A stretch of 64,000 nucleotides of DNA, taken from Pseudomonas graminis (GTDB taxonomy: Bacteria; Pseudomonadota; Gammaproteobacteria; Pseudomonadales; Pseudomonadaceae). The notes below the pieces were generated by a model. That model did not search any database and was not told where the DNA came from. It worked only from the letters and a program-made list of their open reading frames with translations. Location of the stretch: assembly GCF_004364335.1 (NCBI RefSeq), contig NZ_SOCR01000007.1:1-64000 (forward strand), written 5' to 3'. Below, piece after piece: positions 9,014 to 18,003 of the stretch (positions are counted from its first letter, which is position 1; every line of letters starts with the position of its first letter). The position numbers and the translations under genes were made by a program.

Positions 9014-9277
9014 TCAGGCCCGGTTGAGGTAAAGCGAGCGCCTCGGAATGAAGGTCTCGACCTCCAGTTCGATGGCCTCGATGATGCGCTCCACGTCCGT
9101 CGCGTTCATCACGGTGGCGCATGGGATGGCGGCGATGGCAATGATGGTCTCGCCGCTGGCCCGGTCAAAAAGACGGGCCACCATGCTGCCGGGCGCATCC
9201 ATGTTGGCTTCGAAGCCCACCGGATGAAAATGCCAGCGCATCAGCTGGCAGGCGTTCGGAAACGTGACTTTGTTCAT
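9014..9277 (-). CDS. DUF1652-like small Pseudomonas protein
   Basis: The protein has 87 residues. The ATG at 9277 is preceded by GAGGTGGG, so a 65-codon in-frame extension upstream is unlikely to be translated. The central pattern (HFHP, a DAPGS turn, RLFDRASGE, then a helix with VERIIEAIELE) resembles the small DUF1652 proteins common in Pseudomonas, whose function is unknown. There is no signal peptide or membrane segment. It stands alone, convergent with the UvrD-like helicase. The family assignment rests on pattern memory and is moderate. Confidence 0.6.
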   Translation of the reverse strand: MNKVTFPNACQLMRWHFHPVGFEANMDAPGSMVARLFDRASGETIIAIAAIPCATVMNATDVERIIEAIELEVETFIPRRSLYLNRA

Positions 9278-9686
9278 GGACCCACCTCGTTCAATCAAGC
9301 ACTTCACAAGCTCCGCAGGGTAGGAAAACGGCAGGTCTGTCCAGGCTTCGGCAGCGATCGACACGTCGCTTGAGCAAGCCTGGCCCGCAGACCACGAGTC
9401 AGGTAAAGGTAGCACCGAGTTCTGACAGTGTCGGGAAATAAATCCTGCATAACTGAGAATTTCATGTTTCATTGATCTTTGTCATTGAGCGCTTATATCC
9501 AGGTGCATGTTTTAACTCGAGCTGAATCGTTATAGCTATCTAAAAGATTTGGTACGAAGTAAGTGGGCGGAAACATAGGTCCCTAAATGCTTAAAGTGCC
9601 CGCATGAATATTAGGTAACGGCCGATAGCAGGACGAGCGTCAATAAAAAGACTCGACGCAGCATCAGCCTTTAAGAGAGATCATCC
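9278..9686. other. 409-bp intergenic region, relatively AT-rich, between DUF1652-like gene and chemoreceptor
   Basis: It should hold the divergent promoters of the two flanking genes. A GCCGATAG (9621-9628) resembles the -10 of a FliA promoter, but the expected -35 is not at the right distance. No gene is convincing. Confidence 0.5.
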
Positions 9687-11312
9687 ATGTCGATAAGAAA
9701 CATGAACATTGCGCCTCGCGCATTTCTGGGATTCGCGTTCATTGCCGCACTGCTCATTGGCTTGAGCGTTTTCTCGGTCAACCGGATGGCGGCGATTCGC
9801 CAGGCCACCATCGACATGGAGTCCAACCAACTGCCCAGTATCGCCAGCCTGAGCGAGATGCTGGAGAACAGTTTGCGGTTACGCATCACCTCCTTCCGCA
9901 CCCTGGTCAACCGTGAGCCTGCGTCGCTGCGTGAAACCGAGGCGCGCATTGCCGAACTGATCGGCAAGTTGCAGAACGCCAAGAAAAACTACGCAGCGCT
10001 GCCGGCGGATGGCGAAGAGCTAGCGGTGTACAACCAGTTTGAAGCAACACTTGCAACGTTCCTTGATGTTCAGGCCAAGGTGCTGGACTTGTCGCGTCAG
10101 GACAAGACCGAAGAAATGCGTGCAATGATAAACACCCGTATGAAAGAGGCCACCGACCTCATGGGTGTTCAGATCAATCAATTGATTGTTATCAACAAGA
10201 AAGGCGCCAGCAATGCAGCGGCGGTTTCCAGGCAGGAATACGACAGCGCCAACGTGAGCATCATCGCTGTTTCGGTTGCCTCCGTGCTGCTGACGATACT
10301 GCTCGCGTGGTTGCTCACCCGAAGTATCGTCAACCCTATGACCCGAGCGGTTCGCGCCGCAGAAGAGATTTCATCGGGCGATCTGACCCGCCCCATCGAG
10401 GTCGACGGCAAGGACGAAGCGACCCAGCTGTTGCGCGCCCTGGCAACGATGCAGCGCAATCTGCGTCAGACCATCGAGCTGATTTCCGGCTCGTCCACGC
10501 AATTGGCGTCGGCGGCCGAGGAACTGAGCGCGGTGACGGAAGAGTCCTCGCGCGGTTTACAGCAGCAGAACAATGAGATCGAGCAGGCGGCAACGGCCGT
10601 CAACGAGATGACCGCCGCCGTCGAGGAGGTTGCGCGCAACGCGGTGTCGACGTCCGAAGCTTCAAAGCAGTCCAATCAGGCCGCGCGTCAGGGCCGTGAT
10701 CGGGTGGTCGAGACGGTGAAGTCGATTCAGGACATGACCCAGCAAATCCAGGCCACTTCCGGGTTGGTCGAAGGTCTGGCGGCTCAGGGCCGTGACATCG
10801 GCAAGGTGCTGGACGTGATCGGCTCGATTGCCGAGCAGACCAACCTGTTGGCGCTCAACGCCGCCATCGAAGCCGCCCGTGCGGGGGAGGCGGGTCGCGG
10901 GTTTGCCGTGGTTGCCGACGAAGTTCGCGCGCTGGCCCACCGCACCGCGCAATCGACCACGGAAATCGAACAGATGGTTGCCGGCATTCAGACCCGCACC
11001 GGCGACGCCGTGCAATCCATGTCGCGCAACACCGATAGCACCCGTACGACGCTGAGCCTGGCCAGTTCGGCGGGTGATGCACTGGAGCTGATCACTGAAG
11101 CCATTGCGCAGATCAACGAACGCAACCTGGTCATCGCCAGTGCATCTGAAGAGCAGGCGCAGGTGTCGAGGGAGGTGGACCGCAATCTGGTCAATATCCG
11201 CGACCTCGCCGCGCAAACAGCGGCGGGCGCGAACCAGACCAGCGCCGCCAGCCATGAGCTGTCGCGGCTGGCGGTGGATCTGAAAGCCATGGTGGGGCGG
11301 TTTGTGATTTGA
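9687..11312 (+). CDS. Methyl-accepting chemotaxis protein (4-helix-bundle sensor, HAMP)
   Basis: This transmembrane chemoreceptor has 541 residues. TM1 spans about 11-31, followed by a ~160-residue periplasmic domain that looks all-helical (4HB_MCP type), TM2 at about 190-212, a HAMP linker to ~265 and a signalling domain to the C-terminus. The hairpin-tip signature [19 protein letters not shown] is intact, so coupling to CheA/CheW is expected. A conserved [10 protein letters not shown] segment follows the tip. The ligand cannot be inferred, since 4HB domains bind varied small molecules. It is a single gene; tandem 146-bp repeats follow its stop. Confidence 0.95.
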   Translation: MSIRNMNIAPRAFLGFAFIAALLIGLSVFSVNRMAAIRQATIDMESNQLPSIASLSEMLENSLRLRITSFRTLVNREPASLRETEARIAELIGKLQNAKKNYAALPADGEELAVYNQFEATLATFLDVQAKVLDLSRQDKTEEMRAMINTRMKEATDLMGVQINQLIVINKKGASNAAAVSRQEYDSANVSIIAVSVASVLLTILLAWLLTRSIVNPMTRAVRAAEEISSGDLTRPIEVDGKDEATQLLRALATMQRNLRQTIELISGSSTQLASAAEELSAVTEESSRGLQQQNNEIEQAATAVNEMTAAVEEVARNAVSTSEASKQSNQAARQGRDRVVETVKSIQDMTQQIQATSGLVEGLAAQGRDIGKVLDVIGSIAEQTNLLALNAAIEAARAGEAGRGFAVVADEVRALAHRTAQSTTEIEQMVAGIQTRTGDAVQSMSRNTDSTRTTLSLASSAGDALELITEAIAQINERNLVIASASEEQAQVSREVDRNLVNIRDLAAQTAAGANQTSAASHELSRLAVDLKAMVGRFVI

Positions 11313-11332
11313 CGCAGACGGCGCACGCCGGG

Positions 11333-11624
11333 ATTTTGTGTGCGCCGGCGATTGCTTGCGTTGCGCAGGTCCATTGTAGGAGCGCGCTTGCCCGCGAATG
11401 CGATCTGCCAGCGCCAGCCATTTAGCCTGGCCCAGCGGATTCGTCCGATCGCGGCCCGCCGCAAGCCTGCTCCTGCGGATTTTGTGTGCGCCGGCGATTG
11501 CTTGCGTTGCGCAGGTCCACTGTAGGAGCGCGCTTGCCCGCGAATGCGATCTCCCAGCGCCAGCCATTTAGCCTGGCCCAGCGGATTCGTCCGATCGCGG
11601 CCCGCCGCAAGCCTGCTCCGGGTT
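11333..11624. repeat. Two tandem copies of a 146-bp REP-containing unit
   Basis: The unit beginning ATTTTGTGTGCGCCGG at 11333 restarts at 11479, giving a period of exactly 146 bp. The two copies differ at only a few positions. Each contains a REP half (TAGGAGCGCGCTTGCCCGCG) and an inverted, degenerate half ending GCAAGCCTGCTCC. The same unit occurs in reverse orientation as a tandem pair at 47574-47870. Confidence 0.9.
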
Positions 11625-11668
11625 GATTCTTCGGCTCATCATTTCACGGCGTCGAACGCACATTATCC

Positions 11669-11768
11669 TGTAGGAGCCATCGGAGGTTACGACGGTCGCG
11701 AAGGCGGCGGGTCTGTGACAACGGCGTGGTTTGACCCAATGCTTTCGCGGGCAAGCGCGCTCCTACAG
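11669..11768. repeat. REPIN (inverted REP pair) downstream of kguD
   Basis: Inverted halves GTAGGAGC... and ...GCGCTCCTAC flank a short spacer, about 40 bp beyond the kguD stop codon. The left half is diverged. Confidence 0.75.
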
Positions 11769-11809
11769 TTTTGTGTCCGTGCTCGAGCTGGCTCCTACCG
11801 TCTGGATCT

Positions 11810-12790
11810 TCAACCGCGCCAGGCAGCTGGGTTGACCAGATCCTTCGGTCGCTCGCCCGCCAGGGCCGCCAGCAGATTGTCCACGGCACAGCGGGCCATG
11901 GCCTCGCGGGTCTCGTGAGTCGCCGAGCCCATGTGCGGCGTCGCCACCACGTTGTCCATCTTCAACAGCGGCGAGTCCGGGTTCACGGGCTCCTGCTCAA
12001 AGACATCCAGACCCGCCGCGCGAATCTGGCCGTTCTGCAGCGCGGCAATCAGCGCCTGCTCGTCCACCACCTTGCCCCGGGCAATGTTGATGAAGATGGT
12101 CTCCGGGCGCATCAGCGCAAATTGTTCCGTGCCAATAAGCCCCTGGGTTTCAGCGGTCAGCGGCACGGTCAGGCAGACGAAATCAGCCTCGCGCAACAGG
12201 TCTTCCAGGCTGCGATAGCGTGCATCAAACCGCGCTTCCACCGCCGGCTTCGGTGAGTGGCTGTGATAGAGCACCGGCATCCCGAAACCGAAATGGCCCC
12301 GTTGCGCCACCGCCTCGCCAATCCGGCCCATGCCGATGATGCCCAGCGTCTTGCCATGCACGTCGGAACCAAAATGCTGCGGCCCGATGTTCTGCTTCCA
12401 CTGCCCGTCGCGAACCATGTTCGCCAGCTCCACCACGCGCCGCGCAGTAGCCATGATCAGCGCAAAACCGGTGTCGGCGGTGGTTTCGGTGAGCACATCC
12501 GGTGTGTTGGTGAGCAGAATGCCGCGCCGCGTCAGGTAGTCAATGTCGTAGTTATCGACGCCCACCGAGACGCTGGACACCGCTTTGAGCGTCGGCGCCA
12601 GGTCCAGCAATCCGGCGTCCAGCTTCACGCTCGCGCCCAGCAGCGCATCGGCGTGGGGCAGGGCGTCGCGCAGGCGGGCCAGGCCGGCGCTGGATTTCGG
12701 ATCATCGATCAGCGTGACCTCGGCGTGGGCCTGCAGGCGCTGCATCAACGGCGCCGAGAGTTTCTTGTAGAGCACAACATGGTTCGTCAT
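11810..12790 (-). CDS. kguD: 2-ketogluconate-6-phosphate reductase / D-isomer 2-hydroxyacid dehydrogenase
   Basis: The last gene of the 2-ketogluconate operon encodes 326 residues. In Pseudomonas, KguD reduces 2-keto-6-phosphogluconate to 6-phosphogluconate with NAD(P)H, feeding the Entner-Doudoroff pathway. The NAD-binding GMGRIGEAVAQRG (about 153-165), the NIARGKVVDE segment with the catalytic Arg, Glu in FEQEPV, and His in TPHMGS are all present. The sequence also resembles GhrB/TkrA 2-ketogluconate reductases, so without context it could be named that. Context in the kgu operon decides. The ATG at 12790 was chosen over a TTG one codon upstream. It lies 15 bp after kguT. Confidence 0.92.
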   Translation of the reverse strand: MTNHVVLYKKLSAPLMQRLQAHAEVTLIDDPKSSAGLARLRDALPHADALLGASVKLDAGLLDLAPTLKAVSSVSVGVDNYDIDYLTRRGILLTNTPDVLTETTADTGFALIMATARRVVELANMVRDGQWKQNIGPQHFGSDVHGKTLGIIGMGRIGEAVAQRGHFGFGMPVLYHSHSPKPAVEARFDARYRSLEDLLREADFVCLTVPLTAETQGLIGTEQFALMRPETIFINIARGKVVDEQALIAALQNGQIRAAGLDVFEQEPVNPDSPLLKMDNVVATPHMGSATHETREAMARCAVDNLLAALAGERPKDLVNPAAWRG

Positions 12791-12805
12791 CAAAAGGGTT
12801 CCCGA

Positions 12806-14122
12806 TCAGGAATGGGCAGGCGCAGGACCAACGCCGGGCTTGTCGCTCAGGGGCTGGGCCTTGCTGTCCGGCTTGAGCAGCAGCGTCAGCACCACCGACA
12901 CCAGCAGCGCGCCGCTCATGAACAGGTACGAAGCGCTCAGGGTGCCGGTGACGCCGTTGAGGTAACCGACGAGGTAGGAGCCGGCGAACGAACCCAGCGC
13001 ACCGAGGCTGTTGATCAATGCCATGGCGCCGCCCGCGACGTTGGCCGGAAGGATTTCCGGGACGATGGCGAAGAACGGACCGTAAGGTGCGTACATGCAG
13101 GCGCCGGCAATCACCAGCAGCGAGTACGACCACCAGAAGTGCTCGGTGCCCAGCGCGTAGGAACCATAAAACGCAACAGCCGCCAGCAGCAGCGGCGGCC
13201 AGACAAACGCTTTGCGCTTCTGGGTTTTGTCCGATGCCCACGACACCAGCACCATACCGATCACGGCCGCCAGATACGGCAGGGCCGAGAGCCAGCCGGC
13301 TTCGACCATGTCCATCTGCATGCCTTTCTTGATGATGGTCGGCAGCCACAGCACGAAGCCGTAAACGCCGATGCTCCAGCAGAAATACTGCGCGGCCAGT
13401 AGCAGTACCCGTGGCGAACGGAAGGCTTCGGCGTAGTTTTTCACCGGCTTGATGCCGACCTGTTCGGCGTCGAGGCGTGCTTGCAGTTCGGTCTTTTCTT
13501 CTGCGGTCAGCCACTTGGCCTGGGCCGGACGCTCGTCCACCAGACGCCACCAGATGAAGGCCCAGATCACTGCCGGCAGGCCTTCGACGATGAACATCCA
13601 GCGCCAGCTGAAGTGTGCGACCAGATAACCGGACACCACCGACATCCACAGCATCGTCACCGGGTTGCCGAGAATCAGCACGGTGTTGGCGCGGGAGCGT
13701 TCGGCTTTGGTGAACCAGTAGCACAGGTACACCAGCATCGCTGGCATCACCGCCGCTTCGACCACTCCGAGCATGAAGCGGATGCCGATCAGCATGTAGG
13801 CGTTGGACACGATGCCGGTCAGGGTGGCCAGGCCGCCCCACAGAATCAGGCTGACGAAGATGAGTTTTTTGACGCTCTTCTTCTGCGCGTAGATCGCGCC
13901 GGGCACCTGAAAGAAGAAGTAACCGAGGAAGAACAACGCACCCAGCAAGGACGACATGCCGGGCGTGATGTGCAGGTCTTCGGCCATCCCCGAGGCGGCG
14001 GCGAAGCCGTAGTTGGCGCGGTCCAGATATGCCAGGCTGTAGGTGATGAAGACGATGGGCATGATCAATAGCCAGCGACGTTTGAGGCCGGCGTGTTTCA
14101 CGGATTCGAGCAGCTTTTCCAT
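12806..14122 (-). CDS. kguT: 2-ketogluconate transporter, MFS
   Basis: This inner-membrane major facilitator transporter has 438 residues and about 12 membrane segments and belongs to the anion:cation symporter type. The N-terminal TM1 segment with YLDRANYGFA is the characteristic signature of this group (phthalate, hexuronate and 2-ketogluconate permeases). A central soluble loop lies near residues 195-235. The start at 14122 is supported by AGGGAGCCTGAA; the longer frame extends into the gap after kguK and has no family similarity. It is third in the kguEKTD order and expected to import 2-ketogluconate from the periplasm, where it forms by glucose and gluconate oxidation. Confidence 0.93.
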   Translation of the reverse strand: MEKLLESVKHAGLKRRWLLIMPIVFITYSLAYLDRANYGFAAASGMAEDLHITPGMSSLLGALFFLGYFFFQVPGAIYAQKKSVKKLIFVSLILWGGLATLTGIVSNAYMLIGIRFMLGVVEAAVMPAMLVYLCYWFTKAERSRANTVLILGNPVTMLWMSVVSGYLVAHFSWRWMFIVEGLPAVIWAFIWWRLVDERPAQAKWLTAEEKTELQARLDAEQVGIKPVKNYAEAFRSPRVLLLAAQYFCWSIGVYGFVLWLPTIIKKGMQMDMVEAGWLSALPYLAAVIGMVLVSWASDKTQKRKAFVWPPLLLAAVAFYGSYALGTEHFWWSYSLLVIAGACMYAPYGPFFAIVPEILPANVAGGAMALINSLGALGSFAGSYLVGYLNGVTGTLSASYLFMSGALLVSVVLTLLLKPDSKAQPLSDKPGVGPAPAHS

Positions 14123-14192
14123 TTCAGGCTCCCTGAGCATGTTGTTTTTGTCGCAGCAGGTGATGGAGGTTCGGTGTGTGTAAAAGCGAGCT

Positions 14193-15158
14193 TCAGGCGC
14201 TCTGTCGTCGCGCGCCTGCCGAGACGTTGGCGGTATCGAGGGCGGCGCGGGTGGGCAGGCCTTCCATGTCGCCACGGCTTTGTACGGCCTGGCTGCCCAC
14301 CCAGTTGCCACGGGCAGTGGCCTGTTCGAACCCGAGGTTTTCCAGCAGTGCGCTGATCACACCGACGGCGAATCCATCGCCTGCGCCCACGGTGTCGACC
14401 ACGTTGGCCACCGGCACGCCGGGCAAGAACGCCTCATTGAGCTGGGTGCGGTAATACGCACCCTTGGCGCCGAGTTTGATGATCACTGCCTCGACGCCCA
14501 TGTCCAGGTAGAAGCGGGCGATGTCAGCCGGGGTGTCAAAACCGGTGAGCAATTCACCCTCGGCCAGCCCCGGCATGACCCAATGGGCGTGGCTGGCGAG
14601 GTGGTTTACTTCACGGATCATCGTCGCCTGGCTCGACCACAGCGAAGGCCGCAGATTCGGGTCGAACGACACGCTGCGACCGGCGTCGCGCATTTGCGTC
14701 ATTAACACGTGGGAAAGCTCCCGGCAGGTGTCGGACAGTGCCGCAGGAATGCCGGTGGCGTGCAGGTGCCTTGCCTTTAGCAGCTCGGGGACGATGTCGT
14801 TGACCGACAGGTGACTGGCCGCCGAACCCCGACGGAAATACTCGACCACCGGGTCGGCGCCTTCCAGCTCCAGGGATTTGAACTGAAAGCCGGTGGGGTG
14901 CGCGGCGTCCACGGTGACGTGGGCACAATCGACGCCTTCCTGTTGCAGGCTGTCGGTGACGAAGCGGCCCATGGAGTCGTTGCCGACCCGGCTCAGCCAC
15001 GCCACTTTGAAGCCCAGCCGCGACAGACCGATGGCCACGTTGCTGTCGGCGCCGGCAATGCGTTTCTCGAAGTGACGCACCTGGGCCAGGTCGCCGGTTT
15101 GTTCGGCCACCAGCATGGTCATGGTTTCGCCGAAGGACAGAATATCGATCTCAGACAT
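14193..15158 (-). CDS. kguK: 2-ketogluconate kinase, PfkB family
   Basis: It phosphorylates 2-ketogluconate to 2-keto-6-phosphogluconate with ATP. The protein has 321 residues of the ribokinase/PfkB fold. The N-terminal substrate-binding [14 protein letters not shown] matches the first PfkB signature, and DTVGAGDGF carries the catalytic base Asp261 in the anion hole. The sequence is also close to 2-keto-3-deoxygluconate kinases, and the operon decides the name. Its start overlaps the kguE stop by 8 bp, which suggests translational coupling. Confidence 0.94.
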   Translation of the reverse strand: MSEIDILSFGETMTMLVAEQTGDLAQVRHFEKRIAGADSNVAIGLSRLGFKVAWLSRVGNDSMGRFVTDSLQQEGVDCAHVTVDAAHPTGFQFKSLELEGADPVVEYFRRGSAASHLSVNDIVPELLKARHLHATGIPAALSDTCRELSHVLMTQMRDAGRSVSFDPNLRPSLWSSQATMIREVNHLASHAHWVMPGLAEGELLTGFDTPADIARFYLDMGVEAVIIKLGAKGAYYRTQLNEAFLPGVPVANVVDTVGAGDGFAVGVISALLENLGFEQATARGNWVGSQAVQSRGDMEGLPTRAALDTANVSAGARRQSA

Positions 15159-15972
15159 GGCTCAGCGCCTCCGTTTCCTTGTGGCTGGTCTGCGCTGATT
15201 GCGACTGGCCGAGGCGGGCGAGCAGCGCAACCTGCTCGCGGGTCACCTGAAGCAAGTCGTCGCCTTGCAGCGGGTATTCAACGGCGCGGGGCAGGTTTAG
15301 CGGCATGTGCTGGATGAGCAATTCCCACTCTTGCAGGTCGATTGACGCTGGCGGCACGGCGATGAGCTTGCCAGCCGCGTTCCGAGTGATTGCTTTGCAG
15401 TGCAGGTATTCGACGTAACGGCCCAGCTGCTGGGCGGCGTCGCGGGCGGACTGTTCCTGCCAGCGCCAGTTGCCGATGTCGAAGGTCATGCCGATGGGCA
15501 TTTGCAGCGCCGTGATCTGCGCGAAGAACTGCACGAAGGGCTCGATGCGGCCGCCTTGCTCGGTCTGGTCGTTTTCCACCAGCAGGTGAACGTCGTAGGG
15601 CGCAAGACGATCGGCCAACGCAGCGACGTCGCAGTGCTCGCCAAAATGCCCCAGCGACACTTTGAGCCAGAACGCCCCGCAGGCGCTGGCGCGTTCAAGG
15701 GTTGGTTTAAGTTCGGGGTTCGGTTGACGGTCGCCTTCGAGCCACAGCTCAAGGGGCGCCGAGTACAGGCATTCCAGGCCTTGGGCCTGAATGGCGCGGG
15801 CGAGTGCAGGGAAGTCCTGATGATCGACGCCGGGGCTGAACAGCTCTTCCCGCAGCTCGATGCGCCTGACGCCGGCACCGACCAGCAGGGGGATAAAACT
15901 GGCCTGGCCTTGGGCTCGCACTAGATCGGCACCGAAGGCGCCGAGGCTGATGGCAACGGATGGTAGGGTCAT
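15151..15972 (-). CDS. kguE: KguE, TIM-barrel sugar isomerase/epimerase-like protein
   Basis: This is the first structural gene of the operon, 273 residues, with the xylose isomerase-like TIM-barrel (AP endonuclease 2) fold. The likely metal ligands are Glu in LVENDQ, Asp and His-type residues in FDIGNW and YLHCKA, and Glu in VEYPL. Its role in 2-ketogluconate use is not well defined; an epimerase/isomerase activity on the keto acid or a related sugar is inferred. The ATG is preceded by GAGGACAATAAT. A PtxS-type operator sits 14 bp upstream of the start codon. Confidence 0.9.
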   Translation of the reverse strand: MTLPSVAISLGAFGADLVRAQGQASFIPLLVGAGVRRIELREELFSPGVDHQDFPALARAIQAQGLECLYSAPLELWLEGDRQPNPELKPTLERASACGAFWLKVSLGHFGEHCDVAALADRLAPYDVHLLVENDQTEQGGRIEPFVQFFAQITALQMPIGMTFDIGNWRWQEQSARDAAQQLGRYVEYLHCKAITRNAAGKLIAVPPASIDLQEWELLIQHMPLNLPRAVEYPLQGDDLLQVTREQVALLARLGQSQSAQTSHKETEALSHV

Positions 15973-15985
15973 TATTATTGTCCTC

Positions 15986-15999
15986 TGAAACCGGTTACA
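15986..15999 (-). promoter_or_regulatory. PtxS operator before kguE
   Basis: TGAAACCGGTTACA differs by one base from the palindrome TGAAACCGGTTTCA known as the PtxS-binding site in Pseudomonas. It lies between ptxS and kguE, so PtxS should repress the structural genes until 2-ketogluconate is present. Confidence 0.85.
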
Positions 16000-16077
16000 T
16001 TTTTGTTCGAACGAGCGAACCGGGTAAAAGTTCGCGTCGGCGTGCAGGGTCTGACCTGCGGTACATGTTCGCGTCTG

Positions 16078-17100
16078 TCAGGTCTGTCGTCGGGTCGATC
16101 CCCGCGCGATCAACTGCGCGGGGAAGTCGTACAGACGCACCGGCTCCTGATCGCCGCGCAGTCGATTGAGCAGGCATTCGAACGCGGTGATGCCCATTTC
16201 ATGGGTGGGTTGGGCGAGGGAGGTGATGCCGCTGCCGACCAGCGGGTACCAGTCCAGTTCGTCGAGGGCGATCAGCCCGATGTCGTTGAACAGGTGGCAG
16301 CCCAGTTCATGCAGCTTGCGGGTGGTGATCAGGGTAGCGACGCCGTTGGCGGTGAACAGCGCTTTGGGGCCGGGACCTTGTTGAGCAAGGAAGTCGTGCA
16401 ACCGGCCGCGCAACGAGTCGCCGGTTTCGCAGACCTGGCCACCCATGTCGGTTCGCTCGGCGATCTGTTGTTTGAAGGCCTCCACCCGCTCGATCCGTGA
16501 ACTGGTGCCGTCCTGGGGTTCGGTGACCATGAGCACGTCGCGATAACCGGCGTCCTGCAGATGATCCAGCGCCTGCCGGACCGCTGCGACGTTGTCGAGG
16601 CCGACGAGGTCGCTGTGCAGTTCATCAACCTTGCGGTCCACCAGGACCATCGGCAGTTCGCTGTGCAATTCGCGCAGTTCGTCGAGGTGATGGCCGAGGG
16701 TGTTCACGATCAGGCCTTCGATGTTGTACGAGCGCAGGGCGGCGAGGTGCAGGCGTTCCTGTTCGTCGTCGCGGTCGGTGTTGCACACGACGAGGCTGTA
16801 GCCGTGCTTGCGGCAGGCCGTTTCGACGCCGTGCATGACGGCAATGGAGTAGGGGTTGCGGATGTCGGCGACGAGCATGCCGATCAGGCGGGTGCGGCCG
16901 CGTTTAAGGCCGCGGGCCATTTGATTGGGGCGATAGCCGAGGGTGTCGATGGCCTGTTCGATGCGTTTGGCGATGGCTTCGGACAGCAGTTGGCGGTCAT
17001 CGCCGATGAAGCGCGAGACGCTGGCCTTGGAGACGCCGGCGAGGTCGGCGACGTCGTTCATGGTGACGCGGGTGCGCGTTGGTATGGAAATGCTGTTCAC
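16078..17100 (-). CDS. ptxS: LacI-family repressor PtxS of 2-ketogluconate metabolism
   Basis: The protein has 340 residues, with an N-terminal LacI helix-turn-helix (about 13-35, MNDVADLAGVSKASVSRFI), a hinge helix with MARGLKRGRTR, and a periplasmic-binding-protein-like effector domain to the C-terminus. It is transcribed in the same direction as kguEKTD and directly upstream of kguE, the arrangement of P. aeruginosa ptxS. There PtxS releases DNA on binding 2-ketogluconate. Perfect and near-perfect copies of its palindrome lie before ptxS itself (17156-17169) and before kguE (15986-15999), indicating autoregulation plus operon control. Confidence 0.95.
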   Translation of the reverse strand: MNSISIPTRTRVTMNDVADLAGVSKASVSRFIGDDRQLLSEAIAKRIEQAIDTLGYRPNQMARGLKRGRTRLIGMLVADIRNPYSIAVMHGVETACRKHGYSLVVCNTDRDDEQERLHLAALRSYNIEGLIVNTLGHHLDELRELHSELPMVLVDRKVDELHSDLVGLDNVAAVRQALDHLQDAGYRDVLMVTEPQDGTSSRIERVEAFKQQIAERTDMGGQVCETGDSLRGRLHDFLAQQGPGPKALFTANGVATLITTRKLHELGCHLFNDIGLIALDELDWYPLVGSGITSLAQPTHEMGITAFECLLNRLRGDQEPVRLYDFPAQLIARGSTRRQT

Positions 17101-17155
17101 GGCCTGGACCTTATTGGATTTATCAGCAGGCTTAATGGGGAGAGCTATTTGGCTC

Positions 17156-17169
17156 TGAAACCGGTTTCA
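17156..17169 (-). promoter_or_regulatory. PtxS operator before ptxS (perfect palindrome)
   Basis: TGAAACCGGTTTCA is a perfect 14-bp palindrome 55 bp upstream of the ptxS start codon, identical to the reported PtxS site. It supports negative autoregulation. Confidence 0.9.
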
Positions 17170-17204
17170 GGAGACACCAGATCTTTGTGGGCGTCAATAC
17201 GCTG

Positions 17205-17520
17205 TTAAAGGCATCTGCCTGACGGCAGATATTTCGCCTTCGGCGAGTTACTTGGAAAAGCACCCCAAGTAACCAAGGGTGCTTGCTCTCGGTTGGTCCC
17301 TTCGTTCCTCAGGGTTCCTTCACGCAGGTCTCGCTCCGTGGGCCCGCGCCGAACGGACATCCATGTCCTGACGGCGCTCTCGCCGCATCCATGCGGCTCG
17401 GCCCACTCCGCGAAACCTGCGTTCAGCCTGCACCCAAGTCGCGATGGGCGGTGACTGACCCTTTTCCGCATGAAGATCAAAAGCAAAAGCGCCAGCGCCC
17501 GCATCGGCGCTGCGCCAGGG
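17205..17520 (+). repeat. Long structured intergenic unit, copy D
   Basis: Same order of hairpins as copy B, but the first stem is ATCTGCC/GGCAGAT instead of GTCTGCC/GGCAGAC and one CATCCATG hairpin is GGACAT/ATGTCC instead of CCGCCAT/ATGGCGG. Pairing is kept in both cases. It is closed by a CCGGCTGAAGCCGG-type REP at about 17521-17545. Unlike the other copies, it does not follow a stop codon: it lies upstream of ptxS. Confidence 0.85.
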
Positions 17521-17568
17521 CTGCTTCCCGGCTGAAGCCGATCCCACTGGGGGAACGCGATTTCACCG

Positions 17569-17655
17569 TAGGAGCCGGCTTGCTGGCGAAAGCGGTGGGT
17601 CAGGTATGAATAGAGTGACTGACAGAATGCATTCGCCAGCAAGCCGGCTCACACA
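17569..17655. repeat. REPIN of the GGAGCCGGCTTGCTGGCG type between copies D and E
   Basis: Inverted REP halves with a spacer nearly identical to the one in the 233-322 REPIN, including a shared GGGTCAGGTATGAATA segment. It occupies the centre of an inverted pair of long units, the place taken by ACGCTCCGCGT hairpins at 4986-5125. Confidence 0.85.
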
Positions 17656-17689
17656 GACCGAATTCTCGGAGTAGGACCGGCTTCAGCCG

Positions 17690-18003
17690 GGAAGCGTTTG
17701 ATCTGCTTTTGATCTGCGTTTGATCTTCGTACACAACAAGTCCAGTCACCGCTAAACGCGACTTGGGTGCAGGCCGAACGCAGACGACGCGCAGTGGGCC
17801 GAGCGGCATGGATGCCGCGAGAGCGCCGTCAGGACAGGGATGTCCGTTCGGCGCGGGCCCACGGAGCGTCGTCGGAGTGAGGGAACCCGACGAAGTCGGG
17901 CCCAACCGAGAGCAGGCACTTTTGCTTACTTTTGGTGCTTTTCAAAAGTAACTCGCCGAAGGCGAAACCCGAGGCCGTTAGGCCGACGCCCTTGACCTTG
18001 ACC
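17690..18003 (-). repeat. Long structured intergenic unit, copy E (inverted), touching the permease stop codon
   Basis: The unit begins directly at the ABC permease stop codon and reads leftwards. Its main stem is TTACTTTTG/CAAAAGTAA instead of TTACTTGG/CCAAGTAA, with both sides changed together, and its first hairpin uses GGCC/GGCC. A CCGGCTTCAGCCGG REP closes it at about 17671-17696. Confidence 0.85.

Noticed and set aside
9278..9472. An N-terminal extension of the DUF1652-like protein
   Set aside because: The internal ATG at 9277 has a clear ribosome-binding site and the family is short; the extension shows no similarity.
9621..9628. GCCGATAG as a FliA promoter for the chemoreceptor at 9687
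   Set aside because: The -10-like sequence is good, but no TAAA-type -35 stands 11 bp upstream (the bases there are GCATGAAT).
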